In this document: one piece after another, positions 23,815-31,726 of the stretch
How positions within the stretch are numbered: the first letter of the stretch is position 1
Layout: each line of letters opens with the position of its first letter
DNA from: Micromonospora echinospora
Lineage (GTDB): Bacteria; Actinomycetota; Actinomycetes; Mycobacteriales; Micromonosporaceae
NCBI RefSeq assembly: GCF_014203425.1
Contig: NZ_JACHJC010000001.1
Span: forward strand, 1,302,001 to 1,366,000
Direction: 5' to 3'
Length of the DNA: 64,000 nt
Program-made: the position numbers and the translations under genes
Notes under the pieces: model-generated
Told to the model about the DNA's origin: nothing
The model's input: the letters and a program-made list of their open reading frames with translations, nothing else
Databases searched by the model: none

Positions 23815-24681
23815 GTGAGCGCTCCGGCCCGCATCGACCTGCACACCCACTCCACCGCCAGCGACGGCACGCTCGATCCGGCCGAACTGGTCCGGGCCGC
23901 CGCCCACGCCGGGCTCGACGTGGTGGCGCTCACCGACCACGACACCACGGCCGGCTGGTCACCGGCGGTCGCCGCCCTGCCGCCCGGCCTCACCCTGATC
24001 CGCGGCGCGGAGATCTCCTGCCGCTGGTTCGGCGCCGAGCCGGCCATCCCGCTGCACCTGCTCGCGTACCTCTTCGACCCGGACGAGCCGGAACTGGCCG
24101 CGGAGCTGGCCCGGGTCCGGCGGGCCCGCGAGGAACGCGGCGAGCGCATCGTGCGGCTGCTCCAGGCCGACGGCATCCAGGTGAGCTGGACGGAGATCCT
24201 GGCCGGCGCGGGCGGCGGCACCGTGGGCCGCCCGCACATCGCGCAGGCGCTGATCCGGGCCGGTCTGGTCGCCACCACGAGCGAGGCGTTCGGGCCGGAC
24301 TGGCTCGGCGAGCGGTACCGGCTGCCCAAGGACGACATCGAGGTGTTCCGCGCGGTGGCGCTGGTGCGGGCGGCCGGGGGCGTGCCCGTCTTCGCCCACC
24401 CGAAGGCCAGCCGGCGCGGCCGGATCGTGCCGGACGAGCTGATCGCGGACCTGGCGGCGGCCGGCCTGGCCGGCCTGGAGGCCGACCACGAGGACCACGA
24501 CGCGGCCGAGCGGGAGCACGTCCGCCGGCTCGCCGCCGAGCTGGGGCTGCTGGTGACCGGCTCGTCCGACTTCCACGGCACGCACAAGACCGTCCGGCTC
24601 GGCGCGCACACCACCGGACCCGAGGCGTACGAGCGGATCGTCGCGCTGGCCCGCGGGGTGACCCCTGTCGCTTCGAGCTGA
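23815..24681 (+). CDS. PHP-domain phosphoesterase (RNase AM / 3',5'-nucleotidase type)
   Basis: A 288-residue polymerase-and-histidinol-phosphatase domain enzyme. Metal ligands are visible in DLHTHSTASDG, VVALTDHDTT, GAEIS, HLLAYLFD, FAHPKAS and SSDFHG. Proteobacterial relatives (YciV/RNase AM, TrpH) trim RNA 5' ends or hydrolyse 3',5'-bisphosphates; that activity is inferred. TAGCGT ends seven bases before the GTG. It is 31 bp before marC in the same direction. Confidence 0.88.
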   Translation: MSAPARIDLHTHSTASDGTLDPAELVRAAAHAGLDVVALTDHDTTAGWSPAVAALPPGLTLIRGAEISCRWFGAEPAIPLHLLAYLFDPDEPELAAELARVRRAREERGERIVRLLQADGIQVSWTEILAGAGGGTVGRPHIAQALIRAGLVATTSEAFGPDWLGERYRLPKDDIEVFRAVALVRAAGGVPVFAHPKASRRGRIVPDELIADLAAAGLAGLEADHEDHDAAEREHVRRLAAELGLLVTGSSDFHGTHKTVRLGAHTTGPEAYERIVALARGVTPVASS

Positions 24682-24712
24682 AGCGTTCCGGCGGCACGGC
24701 TACCGTGTCCGC

Positions 24713-25327
24713 GTGGATCTCAAGCTCTTCGGCGAGGTCTTCGTGACCCTGCTGGTGATCGTCGACCCGCCCGGAATGATGCCCATCTTCCTCGCGCTCA
24801 CCGGGCCGTTGACGGCGCGCGACCGGAACCGGGCCGCCTGGCAGGCAGTGGCGCTGGCGCTCGGGGTCATCGTGATCTTCGCGGTGGCGGGGCAGACGAT
24901 CCTGGCGTACCTGCACGTCGACCTGCCCGCACTCCAGGCCGCCGGCGGCCTGCTGCTGATCCTGGTCGCGCTGGAACTGCTGACCGGCAAGTCGGACGAC
25001 CCGAGCCAGCAGGTCACCTCCAACATCGCGCTGGTGCCGCTCGGCACCCCGCTGCTGGCCGGGCCGGGCGCCATCGTGGCCACCATGCTCTTCGTCCAGC
25101 AGGCCGGCGGTGGGGTCGACTACCTGGCCATCGGGCTCGCCATCGTCGCGGTGATGGTGACCGTCTGGGTGGTGCTGCGCTTCTCCGGCGGGATCGTCAA
25201 GGTGCTGCGCCCCGGCGGCATCGAGGTGCTGACCCGCATCGCCGGCCTGCTGCTCGCCGCCATCGCCGTGCAGCTCATCGCCGACGCGATCGCCGCGTTC
25301 GTGACCCAGTACCTCAACAACGCCTGA
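24713..25327 (+). CDS. MarC-family membrane protein
   Basis: 204 residues with six helices. The family signature is in the first helix (VTLLVIVDPPGMMPIFLALT) and the fourth (ALVPLGTPLLAGPGAIVATMLF). Despite the name, MarC members have not been shown to confer antibiotic resistance; their role is unresolved. TACCGT ends six bases before GTG 24713, giving a probable leaderless transcript. Confidence 0.9.
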   Translation: MDLKLFGEVFVTLLVIVDPPGMMPIFLALTGPLTARDRNRAAWQAVALALGVIVIFAVAGQTILAYLHVDLPALQAAGGLLLILVALELLTGKSDDPSQQVTSNIALVPLGTPLLAGPGAIVATMLFVQQAGGGVDYLAIGLAIVAVMVTVWVVLRFSGGIVKVLRPGGIEVLTRIAGLLLAAIAVQLIADAIAAFVTQYLNNA

Positions 25328-25369
25328 GCGCTTCGTCCGCTGTCGTACCGGGGTGGCAGGATCTCAGGG

Positions 25370-26290
25370 GTGCGACGACCGTCAGCGGCCGGCTCCACCG
25401 GCTCCCGGGCCCCCCGACCCCGCGCCGAGCAGGCCGAGCAGCTCGGCTTCGAGGGCATGCCGGAACGCCTGTTCGTCTGCACCCCCAGCAAACTCGGCGC
25501 GTACGCCGACTGCCCCCGCCGCTACCGCTACGCCTACGTGGACCGGCCCGCGCCGCCCAAGGGCCCGCCGTGGGCGCACAACTCGCTCGGCGCCAGCGTC
25601 CACACCGCGCTGAAGAACTGGTACGCGCTGGCCCCCGACCGGCGCCGCCCCGAGATGCTCGGCACGCTGCTCAAGGGCACCTGGGTCCGTGAGGGCTACC
25701 GCGACGACGAGCAGGAGCGCGACGCGTTCCGGCGGGCGCTGACCTGGCTGGAGAGCTACGTTGCGGGCCTCGACCCGACCGACGAGCCGGTCGGCGTGGA
25801 ACGGGTCGTCGCGGTGAAGACAGCTGTGCTCGCGTTCAACGGCCGCACCGACCGGATCGACTCGCGCCCCGGCCCGGACGGGCGGCCCGAGCTGGTCATC
25901 GTCGACTACAAGACCGGCCGCACCGGCCTCGACACCGACGACGCGCGCGGCTCGCAGGCGCTCGCGCTCTACGCGTACGCGGCCGAGCGGGTGTTCCGCA
26001 AGCCGTGCCGCCGGGTCGAGCTGCACCACCTGCCCACCGGCACCGTCGCCGCGCACGAGCACACGCCGGAGTCCCTGCACCGGCAGCTCACCCGCGCCGA
26101 GGACACCGCCCGCGACATCATGGCCGCCGAACGCGCGGTCGCCGACGGCACCGACCCGGACGCGGCGTTCCCCACCGAGCCGGGGCCGCGGTGCGGCTGG
26201 TGCGACTACCGGCGTACCTGCCCGACCGGCGCGCAGATCCCCGGCAAGGAGCCCTGGTCCGCAGTCGAGCGGTTCGCCGACCCGGACTGA
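25370..26290 (+). CDS. RecB-family PD-(D/E)XK nuclease with Fe-S cysteines
   Basis: A 306-residue single-domain nuclease. The catalytic core is FNGRTDRIDSRP, then VIVDYKTGRTG (PD-(D/E)XK), with QALALYAYA after it. Four cysteines frame it as in AddB/Cas4 Fe-S nucleases: one in DCPRRYRYAY near the N-terminus and three in RCGWCDYRRTC at the C-terminus. The protein is stand-alone: no helicase, CRISPR or cas1 gene is near. A role in DNA repair is likely. CAGGAT ends seven bases before GTG 25370. Confidence 0.88.
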   Translation: MRRPSAAGSTGSRAPRPRAEQAEQLGFEGMPERLFVCTPSKLGAYADCPRRYRYAYVDRPAPPKGPPWAHNSLGASVHTALKNWYALAPDRRRPEMLGTLLKGTWVREGYRDDEQERDAFRRALTWLESYVAGLDPTDEPVGVERVVAVKTAVLAFNGRTDRIDSRPGPDGRPELVIVDYKTGRTGLDTDDARGSQALALYAYAAERVFRKPCRRVELHHLPTGTVAAHEHTPESLHRQLTRAEDTARDIMAAERAVADGTDPDAAFPTEPGPRCGWCDYRRTCPTGAQIPGKEPWSAVERFADPD

Positions 26291-26303
26291 GCGCCGCGCG
26301 CCG

Positions 26304-27155
26304 TCAGGCCGCGGCCAGGCGGGCGGCGCGTTCCTTGGCCGCCTGCTGCAACGGACCCTCCCGGTACCGCCGGGGCACAGCGGCCAGCGCCAGCCGCAGC
26401 GCCCGCGCGCTCAGGTCCGCCGACAGGGCGGTGGTCGGCAGGCCCAGCCCGCCGTAGAGCCGCAACGCCCAGGGCGGCAGCATCCCCAGCGCGGTGGCGG
26501 CGATCCCCAGGTACGCCCAGCGCGGCGGCCCCAGGTTCAGGCCGACCCGCGCCGGCAGGCTGAGCTTCCACGGGATCGGCGGCGCGGTCAGGAACAGCGC
26601 GGTCTCGGCCGCCTCCCGGGTCATCCGCAACTGCGGGCGTACGTCCCGGTAGTAGTCCGCCACCTCCGCGGCGGTGCCCGGCACGTCGTCCGGGTCCAGC
26701 CCCACCAGGCCCGCCGACCGGCGCTGCTCGGTGTAGTACCCGTCCACCTCGTCGTCGGTGAGCGCCAGCCCGGCCCGCCGGGCGGTGCTCACGAACGACT
26801 CGACCTCGGTGACGTGCACCCAGCGCAGCAGCTCCGGCTCGTCGACGCGGAACTCATCGCCGGTGAACGGGTCGGTGGCGCGCATCCGGGCGTGCCGCGC
26901 ACGCACCCGTCGCCCGGCCGCCTCCGCCTCGGCCGTGGTGCCGTAGATCGTCGTCCCCACGTAGGTCGCCGTGCGGACCAGCCGGCCCCAGGCGTCCGAG
27001 CGGTAGTTGCTGTTCTGCGCGACGCCGGCCATCGCGCGCGGATGCAGCGCCTGGAGATAGAGCGAGCGCAGGCCGGCCACGATCAGGATCGGCTCCTCGT
27101 GCACCTTCCACGTGACCGAGCCCGGACCGAACAGGCCGAGGTCGTCAGTGTCCAC
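26304..27155 (-). CDS. Oxygenase MpaB-family protein (DUF2236)
   Basis: A 283-residue DUF2236/MpaB-like protein. The conserved latex-clearing/MpaB features are visible: QALHPRAMAGVAQNS (heme-ligand region), RTATYVGTTIYGT, HARM, and LLRWVHVTEVESFV. Relatives use heme to cleave alkene or terpenoid bonds; substrates of the actinobacterial members are unknown. The C-terminal helices (ALGMLPPWALRLYGG) follow. It is downstream of the Fur regulator in the same direction, so the two may be linked. Confidence 0.85.
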   Translation of the reverse strand: MDTDDLGLFGPGSVTWKVHEEPILIVAGLRSLYLQALHPRAMAGVAQNSNYRSDAWGRLVRTATYVGTTIYGTTAEAEAAGRRVRARHARMRATDPFTGDEFRVDEPELLRWVHVTEVESFVSTARRAGLALTDDEVDGYYTEQRRSAGLVGLDPDDVPGTAAEVADYYRDVRPQLRMTREAAETALFLTAPPIPWKLSLPARVGLNLGPPRWAYLGIAATALGMLPPWALRLYGGLGLPTTALSADLSARALRLALAAVPRRYREGPLQQAAKERAARLAAA

Positions 27156-27213
27156 CGATCAAGAGTGCCACGCCGGGCGCGGACGCCTCCCGGTCGCCGG
27201 GCGGACGGCCCTG

Positions 27214-27642
27214 TCAGTCGTCGGCGGAGCGGCGCGACTGACAGGCCGGGCAGAGACCCCAGAAGGTCACCTCGGCCTCGTCCAGCTCGAAGCCGTGCCC
27301 CACGCTGGGGTCGAGGCAGGGCGCGCTGCCCACCGCGCAGTCCACGTCGGCGATCTCGCCGCAGCCCCGGCACACCACGTGGTGGTGGTTGTCGCCGACC
27401 CGGGCCTCGTACCGCGCGGGACTGCCGGCCGGCTCGATCCGGCGGGACAGCCCGGCCCGCGACAGCGCGCCGAGCACGTCGTAGACGGCCTGGGTGGAAA
27501 CGGAGTCGATCCGCTGGCGGACCCGGCGGGTGATCTCGTCGACCTCCAGGTGGCCGCCGGCGGAGAGCACGTCCAGCACGGCGAGACGCGGTCGTGTGAC
27601 CCGTAGGCCCCTCGACCGGAGCAGTTCCTCACCCGTGGACAT
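27214..27642 (-). CDS. Fur-family metal-responsive regulator (CatR/FurA type)
   Basis: 142 residues. The winged helix is LLRSRGLRVTRPRLAVLDVLSAGGHLEVDEITRRV with STQAVYDVLGALSRAGL as recognition helix. Metal and structural sites are DNHHHVVCRGCGEIADVDCAV and the C-terminal CPAC. Relatives repress katG or catalase genes under iron; katG is not adjacent here, the nearest genes being DUF2236 (58 bp downstream) and a divergent membrane protein. The ATG at 27642 gives the standard length. Confidence 0.88.
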   Translation of the reverse strand: MSTGEELLRSRGLRVTRPRLAVLDVLSAGGHLEVDEITRRVRQRIDSVSTQAVYDVLGALSRAGLSRRIEPAGSPARYEARVGDNHHHVVCRGCGEIADVDCAVGSAPCLDPSVGHGFELDEAEVTFWGLCPACQSRRSADD

Positions 27643-27802
27643 GAATCCATGACAGCACGCAGGTGACAGGCCGACAAGCGAGCGTCCCGGCGGGTGTCCC
27701 GGGCCACAGGTGAACCGGCGGGGCCGCTCCTGCGTGTGTCGAGGTACACAGCCTCGCGACGTACGCTGAGCGCGCCTTACCACCCACTCGCCGGAGGTGT
27801 CG

Positions 27803-28285
27803 GTGTTCAGGGAATTCAACGGTCTACCGCTCCACGTGCTCGTCATCCACGCGGTGGTGGTGCTCGTGCCGCTGCTGGCGCTGTTCGCCATCGCGTACGG
27901 GGTGCTGCCCCGCTGGCGGCACCGGCTGGATTGGGCGGTCGCCGCGCTCGCCGTGATCACCCCGGCGGCCGCCTGGGTCGCCACGGAGTCCGGCGAGGAG
28001 TTGGAGGGGATCCTGCGTGCGAAGGGCTACCCGCCGGACCGGCTCCAGCAGATCAGTGAGCACGCGTCGTACGGGGACACGCTGTTCTGGTACGCGCTCG
28101 GGCTCGGCGCCGCGGCGCTGCTGCTGGTGCTGTCGACGAGCCGCTTCGTCGCGGGCCGGAACCTGCCCCGCTGGCTGCCGATCCTGCTCACCGTCGCGGT
28201 GGCGGTGCTGGCGGGCTTCGCGCTCGTGTACGTCTACCTGACCGGTGACAGCGGCGCCAAGATGGTGTGGGACGGCATCGTCTGA
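27803..28285 (+). CDS. DUF2231 membrane protein
   Basis: A 160-residue protein with four helices (HVLVIHAVVVLVPLLALFAIAYG; LDWAVAALAVITPAAAWVA; TLFWYALGLGAAALLLVL; WLPILLTVAVAVLAGFALVYVYL). The starting motif NGLPLHVLVIH has the conserved histidines of DUF2231, thought to bind heme or metal. GGAGG precedes GTG 27803 by six bases; an earlier GTG at 27797 has no binding site. It is divergent from the Fur gene, so the 160-bp gap could hold a Fur site, but none is obvious. Confidence 0.83.
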   Translation: MFREFNGLPLHVLVIHAVVVLVPLLALFAIAYGVLPRWRHRLDWAVAALAVITPAAAWVATESGEELEGILRAKGYPPDRLQQISEHASYGDTLFWYALGLGAAALLLVLSTSRFVAGRNLPRWLPILLTVAVAVLAGFALVYVYLTGDSGAKMVWDGIV

Positions 28286-28319
28286 CGGGTGCCGCACGGC
28301 GTTGTTTGACAGGCGCCGC

Positions 28320-29384
28320 TCAGAACAGCAGCCGTGAGCAGAGCAGGCAGGTGAGCAGCACCAGCACCACGGCGACGACCGCCCCGACGCCGTAGGTGAG
28401 CCGCTGCGCGCGCTGCTCCGCCTGATCCATCGCGGCCATGTCCTGCGGCGGAAGCTGGCGGGGCGGCGCCGGCTGGACGTGCACCGGCGGCCGCCAGCCT
28501 GGAGGCGGAGGCGTGCTCGGCGGCGGGCCGGCGTAGCCACCGGCAGCCGGGTCACCGGCGTACCGGCTCGGCCACGGCCCGCCCGCGACCGTCCAGCCGC
28601 CGGCCGCCTCCGGCTTCGCCCACGGGCTCTCGGTGGCCGCCTCGCGCGACCACGGGCTGTTCGGCCCGGCTGCCCCTGAGGCGTCGGCGGCGGTGGTGAC
28701 GTTCGCCCCGGCCGCGCCGGTTCCGGTCGGCTGGCTCCCGGCTTCGCCGGTGCCGAGCGCGTCCCGCCCGCCGAGGTCGGCCGGGTGGCTCACGGGTTCG
28801 AAGTCGGCGGGGTGGCCGACGGGTCCGGGGTCGGCGGGGTGGCTCACGGGTTCGGGGCCGACCACGGGTTCGGGGTCAGCCGGGCGGCCCACGGGTTCGG
28901 GGTCAGCCGGGCGGCCCAGGCGTCCGGGATCGGCGGGGTCGCCCACAGGCCCGAGGTCGGCCTGACCGGAGCCCGTCCCGCCTGGGCGGGACGCCCCGGC
29001 GTCGTTCTCCTCGCCCGTGGCCTGTTGCTCCGGGCGTCGCCAGGTCTCGTCGTCGGGGCTGCCACCGCTCGGCGTCGTCACGCCGTCCGACGCTACCAAC
29101 GCCCCGGCCGATCGGCCGCCCGACACCGGCACCTCGGCGCTTGCCTCTTGCGCGGCGGGCTCCGGCCCGCTGCCGGACCCGACGGGATCGAGTGGCCCGT
29201 CCGCGCCCGGGCCGCCCAGGATCACGGCTCCGTCTCTGCGGGGGCCGATCAGAATCACGGCTCCGTCCGCGCCGGGCCGTCCAGGATCACGGCTCCGTCT
29301 CTGCCCGGGCCGTTCAGGACACGCCCTGTCCGCGCCGGGCCGATCAGGATTACGCCCCGTCCGTGCCGGGCCGTTCAGGATCAT
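28320..29384 (-). CDS. Pro/Gly-rich membrane protein of uncertain start
   Basis: The well-supported C-terminal 300 residues include Pro/Asp repeats (VGHPADPEPV, VSHPADP), a Trp/Pro segment (PPPGWRPPVHVQPAPP), a short acidic helix (DQAEQRAQRL) and one membrane helix at the very end (VVAVVLVLLTCLLCSRLLF). The first part overlaps a 30-33 bp minisatellite (29218-29433). With ATG 29384 (GGAG five bases before) the protein has 354 residues; GTG 29081 is a shorter, repeat-free alternative. The function is unknown; codon bias is weak in the repeat part. Confidence 0.6.
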   Translation of the reverse strand: MILNGPARTGRNPDRPGADRACPERPGQRRSRDPGRPGADGAVILIGPRRDGAVILGGPGADGPLDPVGSGSGPEPAAQEASAEVPVSGGRSAGALVASDGVTTPSGGSPDDETWRRPEQQATGEENDAGASRPGGTGSGQADLGPVGDPADPGRLGRPADPEPVGRPADPEPVVGPEPVSHPADPGPVGHPADFEPVSHPADLGGRDALGTGEAGSQPTGTGAAGANVTTAADASGAAGPNSPWSREAATESPWAKPEAAGGWTVAGGPWPSRYAGDPAAGGYAGPPPSTPPPPGWRPPVHVQPAPPRQLPPQDMAAMDQAEQRAQRLTYGVGAVVAVVLVLLTCLLCSRLLF

Positions 29385-29433
29385 GTTCTCTCCGTGCCGG
29401 GCTGTTCCCGATCACGGCCCCCGTCCGTGCCGG
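29191..29433. repeat. Tandem minisatellite, seven units of 26-33 bp
   Basis: Units begin at 29218, 29251, 29283, 29316, 29346, 29377 and 29408 and follow the pattern AGGATCACGGCTCCGTC..GCCGGGCCGATC with substitutions; a partial unit precedes them. Unit length drifts (33, 32, 33, 30, 31, 31, 26), so the reading frame is not conserved across the array, which argues against a coding origin. Confidence 0.85.
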
Positions 29434-29468
29434 ATGTCGCGGGATCGAGGTGGCCGCCGGCCCGGCGG

Positions 29469-29474
29469 TATCGT
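29469..29474 (+). promoter_or_regulatory. -10 element of a leaderless small gene
   Basis: TATCGT ends eight bases before the GTG at 29483 and no Shine-Dalgarno sequence is present. Confidence 0.45.
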
Positions 29475-29482
29475 TGCTGCTC

Positions 29483-29659
29483 GTGACCGACCCCGGCATC
29501 CGGACACCGCGCGGCGACGACGACCGCGTGGTCGACCTCAGCGAAGACTTCGTGGTGCTGCCCGAACAGACCACCGACGACACCGACCGCGGCTGGGGCG
29601 AGCGCCCCGGCGGCAGGGACGACTGGCTGCTCGCCGAGCGCCCGCCGCACTGGGACTGA
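29483..29659 (+). CDS. Small acidic protein, 58 residues
   Basis: A compact acidic protein, VTDPGIRTPRGDDDRVVDLS then EDFVVLPEQTTDDTDRGWGE, ending ERPPHWD. It has no membrane helix or cysteine. A TATCGT hexamer in the right place and good third-position G/C bias support a real gene. Short acidic proteins with this ending (LLAERPPHWD) occur in Micromonosporaceae next to the SAF gene. It converges on the SAF-domain gene 15 bp away. The function is unknown. Confidence 0.7.
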   Translation: MTDPGIRTPRGDDDRVVDLSEDFVVLPEQTTDDTDRGWGERPGGRDDWLLAERPPHWD

Positions 29660-29674
29660 CCGCCAGGCCCCGCG

Positions 29675-30181
29675 TCACCCGCGTACGACCACGGCGAAGC
29701 GGCTGCCCTCCGGCAACCCGACCGCCCGTCGCGCCTGCTCCGGCGGCAGGGCCAGGTAGAGCGCCGAAGACCCGTCGACCGCGCCGCTGGCGCCGACCAC
29801 GTCGAGCACCAGTGCGCGCGGCGCCAGCAGCGTGGGATCGGTCGACCCGCCGGCCGGCACCACCAGGAGATCGACCCGGGCACCTGGACGCAGCACCGCG
29901 AGGGCGGCTGGCTCGGCCAGCCGGATCGGCACACCGACCGCACCGGCCGGCAACGCGCGTGGCCCGCCGGGCGGCGTACCGGCCGGTGCCGTCGAGGCTG
30001 CCGGTGGCGCGCCGGGTTGGCAGGACGGAGGTGTCTGGAGCACCGCCGCGGCCAGTCCCAGCAGCACCGCGACGAGTGTCACCCGCAGGAGCGTTCGGCG
30101 CTGCGGCAACCCGCGCCAGCGGACCGGACGCAACGTCGCCTCGCCACCCGCCACCGCTGCCTCCCACCGTCGGTCAATCAT
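29675..30181 (-). CDS. SAF-domain (CpaB/RcpC-like) membrane protein
   Basis: 168 residues: cytoplasmic basic start, one helix (LLRVTLVAVLLGLAAAVL), a Pro/Ala linker, and a SAF domain (ALPAGAVGVPIRLAEPAALAVLRPGARVDLLVV, then ALYLALPPEQARRAVGLPEG). SAF proteins of this type assist pilus or flagellar assembly in other bacteria, but here no pilus genes are near. In mycobacteria the equivalent neighbourhood precedes the Ruc gene, which also lies next here, so it belongs to the conserved block. Confidence 0.78.
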   Translation of the reverse strand: MIDRRWEAAVAGGEATLRPVRWRGLPQRRTLLRVTLVAVLLGLAAAVLQTPPSCQPGAPPAASTAPAGTPPGGPRALPAGAVGVPIRLAEPAALAVLRPGARVDLLVVPAGGSTDPTLLAPRALVLDVVGASGAVDGSSALYLALPPEQARRAVGLPEGSRFAVVVRG

Positions 30182-30289
30182 CCGACCCGCAGGTTAGGAC
30201 CGGGCCACAGTCGCCCGCCGCCCCACCGCTCGCCCCTGTGGATAACCCGCCGCCCTGTGCACAACCGCAGTCCGGGCAGGGCCCGGCGT
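30182..30289. other. Non-coding gap before the repeat array
   Basis: Nothing gene-like is visible apart from CTGTGGATAACCC and CTGTGCACAAC, which resemble the DnaA-box word TTATCCACA only loosely and are not in a cluster. Confidence 0.4.
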
Positions 30290-30489
30290 CACCACTTCGG
30301 GGAGGTGGTCGCATCCGGTGCGGCCGGGGCCGTCAGTTCGGGGAAGTGGTGCTTTCCGGGCGGGCTGATGCAGCCATTTCGCCGAGCTGGTGAGCAAGGC
30401 GGGCTGGTGCAGCCGCCCCGCCGAGGTGGTGAGCAACGCGGGGGTGACTCAGCAACCTCGCCGAGGTGACGAGCAACTGCGGCGGGCCG
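30290..30489. repeat. Degenerate tandem array, five units of about 34-44 bp
   Basis: Units share the core TCGCCGAGGTGGTGAGCAA (variants TCGGGGAGGTGGTCGCATC, TCGGGGAAGTGGTGCTTTC, TCGCCGAGCTGGTGAGCAA, TCGCCGAGGTGACGAGCAA) and diverge from left to right. The array ends 14 bp before a hairpin that follows the Ruc gene. No coding frame runs through it. Confidence 0.7.
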
Positions 30490-30502
30490 GTCTGCCACAC
30501 GA

Positions 30503-30534
30503 AACGTGGCCGCCCCGGAGTCGGGACGGCCACG
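30503..30534 (-). terminator. Hairpin downstream of the Ruc-like gene
   Basis: ACGTGGCCG (30503-30511) pairs with CGGCCACGT (30526-30534); three further CCC/GGG pairs extend the stem after an offset. Confidence 0.55.
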
Positions 30535-30552
30535 TACAGCGCGAAGCGTTGG

Positions 30553-30933
30553 TCAGGAAGAGCTGGACGCCGCCGGCGCCTTGCCCGCCGTCGACCCGGA
30601 ACCCGAACCAGAGCTGGAGCCAGAACCGGAACCGGAACCGGACGACGACCCCGAAGAGGACGACGAGGACGAATCAGACGACCCTGAAGAGGACGACGGG
30701 GACGACTCGGACTTGGCCGGCTTGCTCGCGGCGCCGGTGCCGTTCTCGGACCCGGACGTACGGGAGTCCGTGCGGTAGAAGCCGGAGCCCTTGAACACGA
30801 TGCCCACCGAGTTGAAGAGCTTTCGCAGCCGCCCCTCACACGCCGGGCACTCGGTCAGCGGGTCGTCCGAGAAGGACTGCACCGCCTCGAGCTGGTGGCC
30901 GCACGCGGTGCAGGCGTACTGGTACGTGGGCAC
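30553..30933 (-). CDS. ruc: FmdB-type zinc ribbon with Ser-rich tail (Ruc-like chaperone)
   Basis: 126 residues. The zinc ribbon is PTYQYACTACGHQLEAVQSF then CPACEGRLRKLF (two CxxC pairs). From residue 70 the chain is Ser/Gly-rich, low-complexity and disordered (GSGSGSGSSSGSGSGS). Mycobacterium tuberculosis Rv0991c, the redox-regulated chaperone Ruc, has this build and the same gene order beside 5-FCL and galU. There the cysteines sense oxidation and the tail is needed for holding unfolded proteins and meeting Hsp70. GGAGGAG precedes the GTG. Orthology is inferred from synteny and domain layout. Confidence 0.8.
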   Translation of the reverse strand: MPTYQYACTACGHQLEAVQSFSDDPLTECPACEGRLRKLFNSVGIVFKGSGFYRTDSRTSGSENGTGAASKPAKSESSPSSSSGSSDSSSSSSSGSSSGSGSGSGSSSGSGSGSTAGKAPAASSSS

Positions 30934-30998
30934 GTTCTCCTCCGGATCTTGGCACGGCCTGTTGGCACTCGTGGTCTTCGAGTGCCAATGGTGCGTCA

Positions 30999-31643
30999 TC
31001 ACCCCCGGGTTCGTCCAGCGGAAGCGCCCGGGCCCACACCCGGGACGGCCACCAGCCCGTCCGCCGGAGTGATCACACAGTGCACCGGGCGGTCGTGTGA
31101 CTGGGCGGGGACCGCCTCGACCAGTTCGCCGTCGTGCAGGAGAGCCACAGTCGGCACTGTGGCGGGCACCCGCGCCAGCGCCCGGTCGTACGAGCCGCCG
31201 CCGCGGCCCAGTCGAATGCCCCGGCGGTCCACGGCGACGGCCGGCACCACGACCAGTCCCGCTCCGGCCACGGCGGCACGTCCCCGGGGCGGCGCGGTCG
31301 GCTCGCGCATGCCCCGGCCGGCGGCGCGCAGCGACTCCCGCCCGGTGTAGGGGGCCCAGTCCAGGTCCATGTCGTCGCAGAGCACCGGCAGCAGCAGCTC
31401 GGCGTCGGGCGGCAGCGCGGCCCGCAGCACGTCCGGCAGGTCGTCCCCGCCGGGCTCGGAGGCGACCGGCACGTACGCGCTCATCCGGGCCGGTCGCAGC
31501 CGGCGTACCAGGGTCACCAGCTCGGCCTGGACGGCGGCTGCCGCCACCGCGCGGTCGGGCGCGGACAGCGACCGGCGGGCGGCGAGTAGCGCGACGCGCA
31601 TCTTCTGCTTCGCATCGTGCGCTTCATCCGAAAATTCCGGCAC
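30999..31643 (-). CDS. 5-formyltetrahydrofolate cyclo-ligase
   Basis: 214 residues. It converts 5-formyl-THF plus ATP to 5,10-methenyl-THF. The C-terminal ATP loop reads RLGRGGGSYDRALARV, and VVVPAVAVDRRGIRLG precedes it; the N-terminal basic helix is KMRVALLAARRSL. AGGAG stands six bases before GTG 31643, shorter than the longest open frame. It is upstream of the Ruc-like gene in the same direction (65 bp gap), as in mycobacteria. Confidence 0.9.
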   Translation of the reverse strand: MPEFSDEAHDAKQKMRVALLAARRSLSAPDRAVAAAAVQAELVTLVRRLRPARMSAYVPVASEPGGDDLPDVLRAALPPDAELLLPVLCDDMDLDWAPYTGRESLRAAGRGMREPTAPPRGRAAVAGAGLVVVPAVAVDRRGIRLGRGGGSYDRALARVPATVPTVALLHDGELVEAVPAQSHDRPVHCVITPADGLVAVPGVGPGASAGRTRG

Positions 31644-31726
31644 GCAACACTCCTGACGCAACGCTTGCCTAATGGTCGCTCTGTGTCAGCATCGCACCAA
31701 GGGGCGCGGAACTTCCGGGGGGAAGC

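Noticed and set aside
27643..27802. katG-like gene or Fur box beside the Fur gene
   Set aside because: No catalase gene in the window and no convincing 19-bp Fur palindrome in the divergent gap.
30230..30260. DnaA boxes / replication origin
   Set aside because: Only loose single matches (TGTGGATAA, TGTGCACAA), no cluster and no dnaA or dnaN nearby.
29017..30393. Large plus-strand frame across the minisatellite
   Set aside because: No start signal, crosses the small gene at 29483 and the SAF gene in antisense; sequence is Arg/Pro-rich low complexity.
30290..30489. CRISPR array
   Set aside because: Units are degenerate and abut each other without unique spacers; no cas genes nearby.
30506..30778. 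Acidic repeat protein (EPEPEPEPD) on the plus strand
   Set aside because: It is exactly antisense to the Ser/Gly-rich tail of the Ruc-like gene, which has a zinc ribbon, good binding site and synteny.
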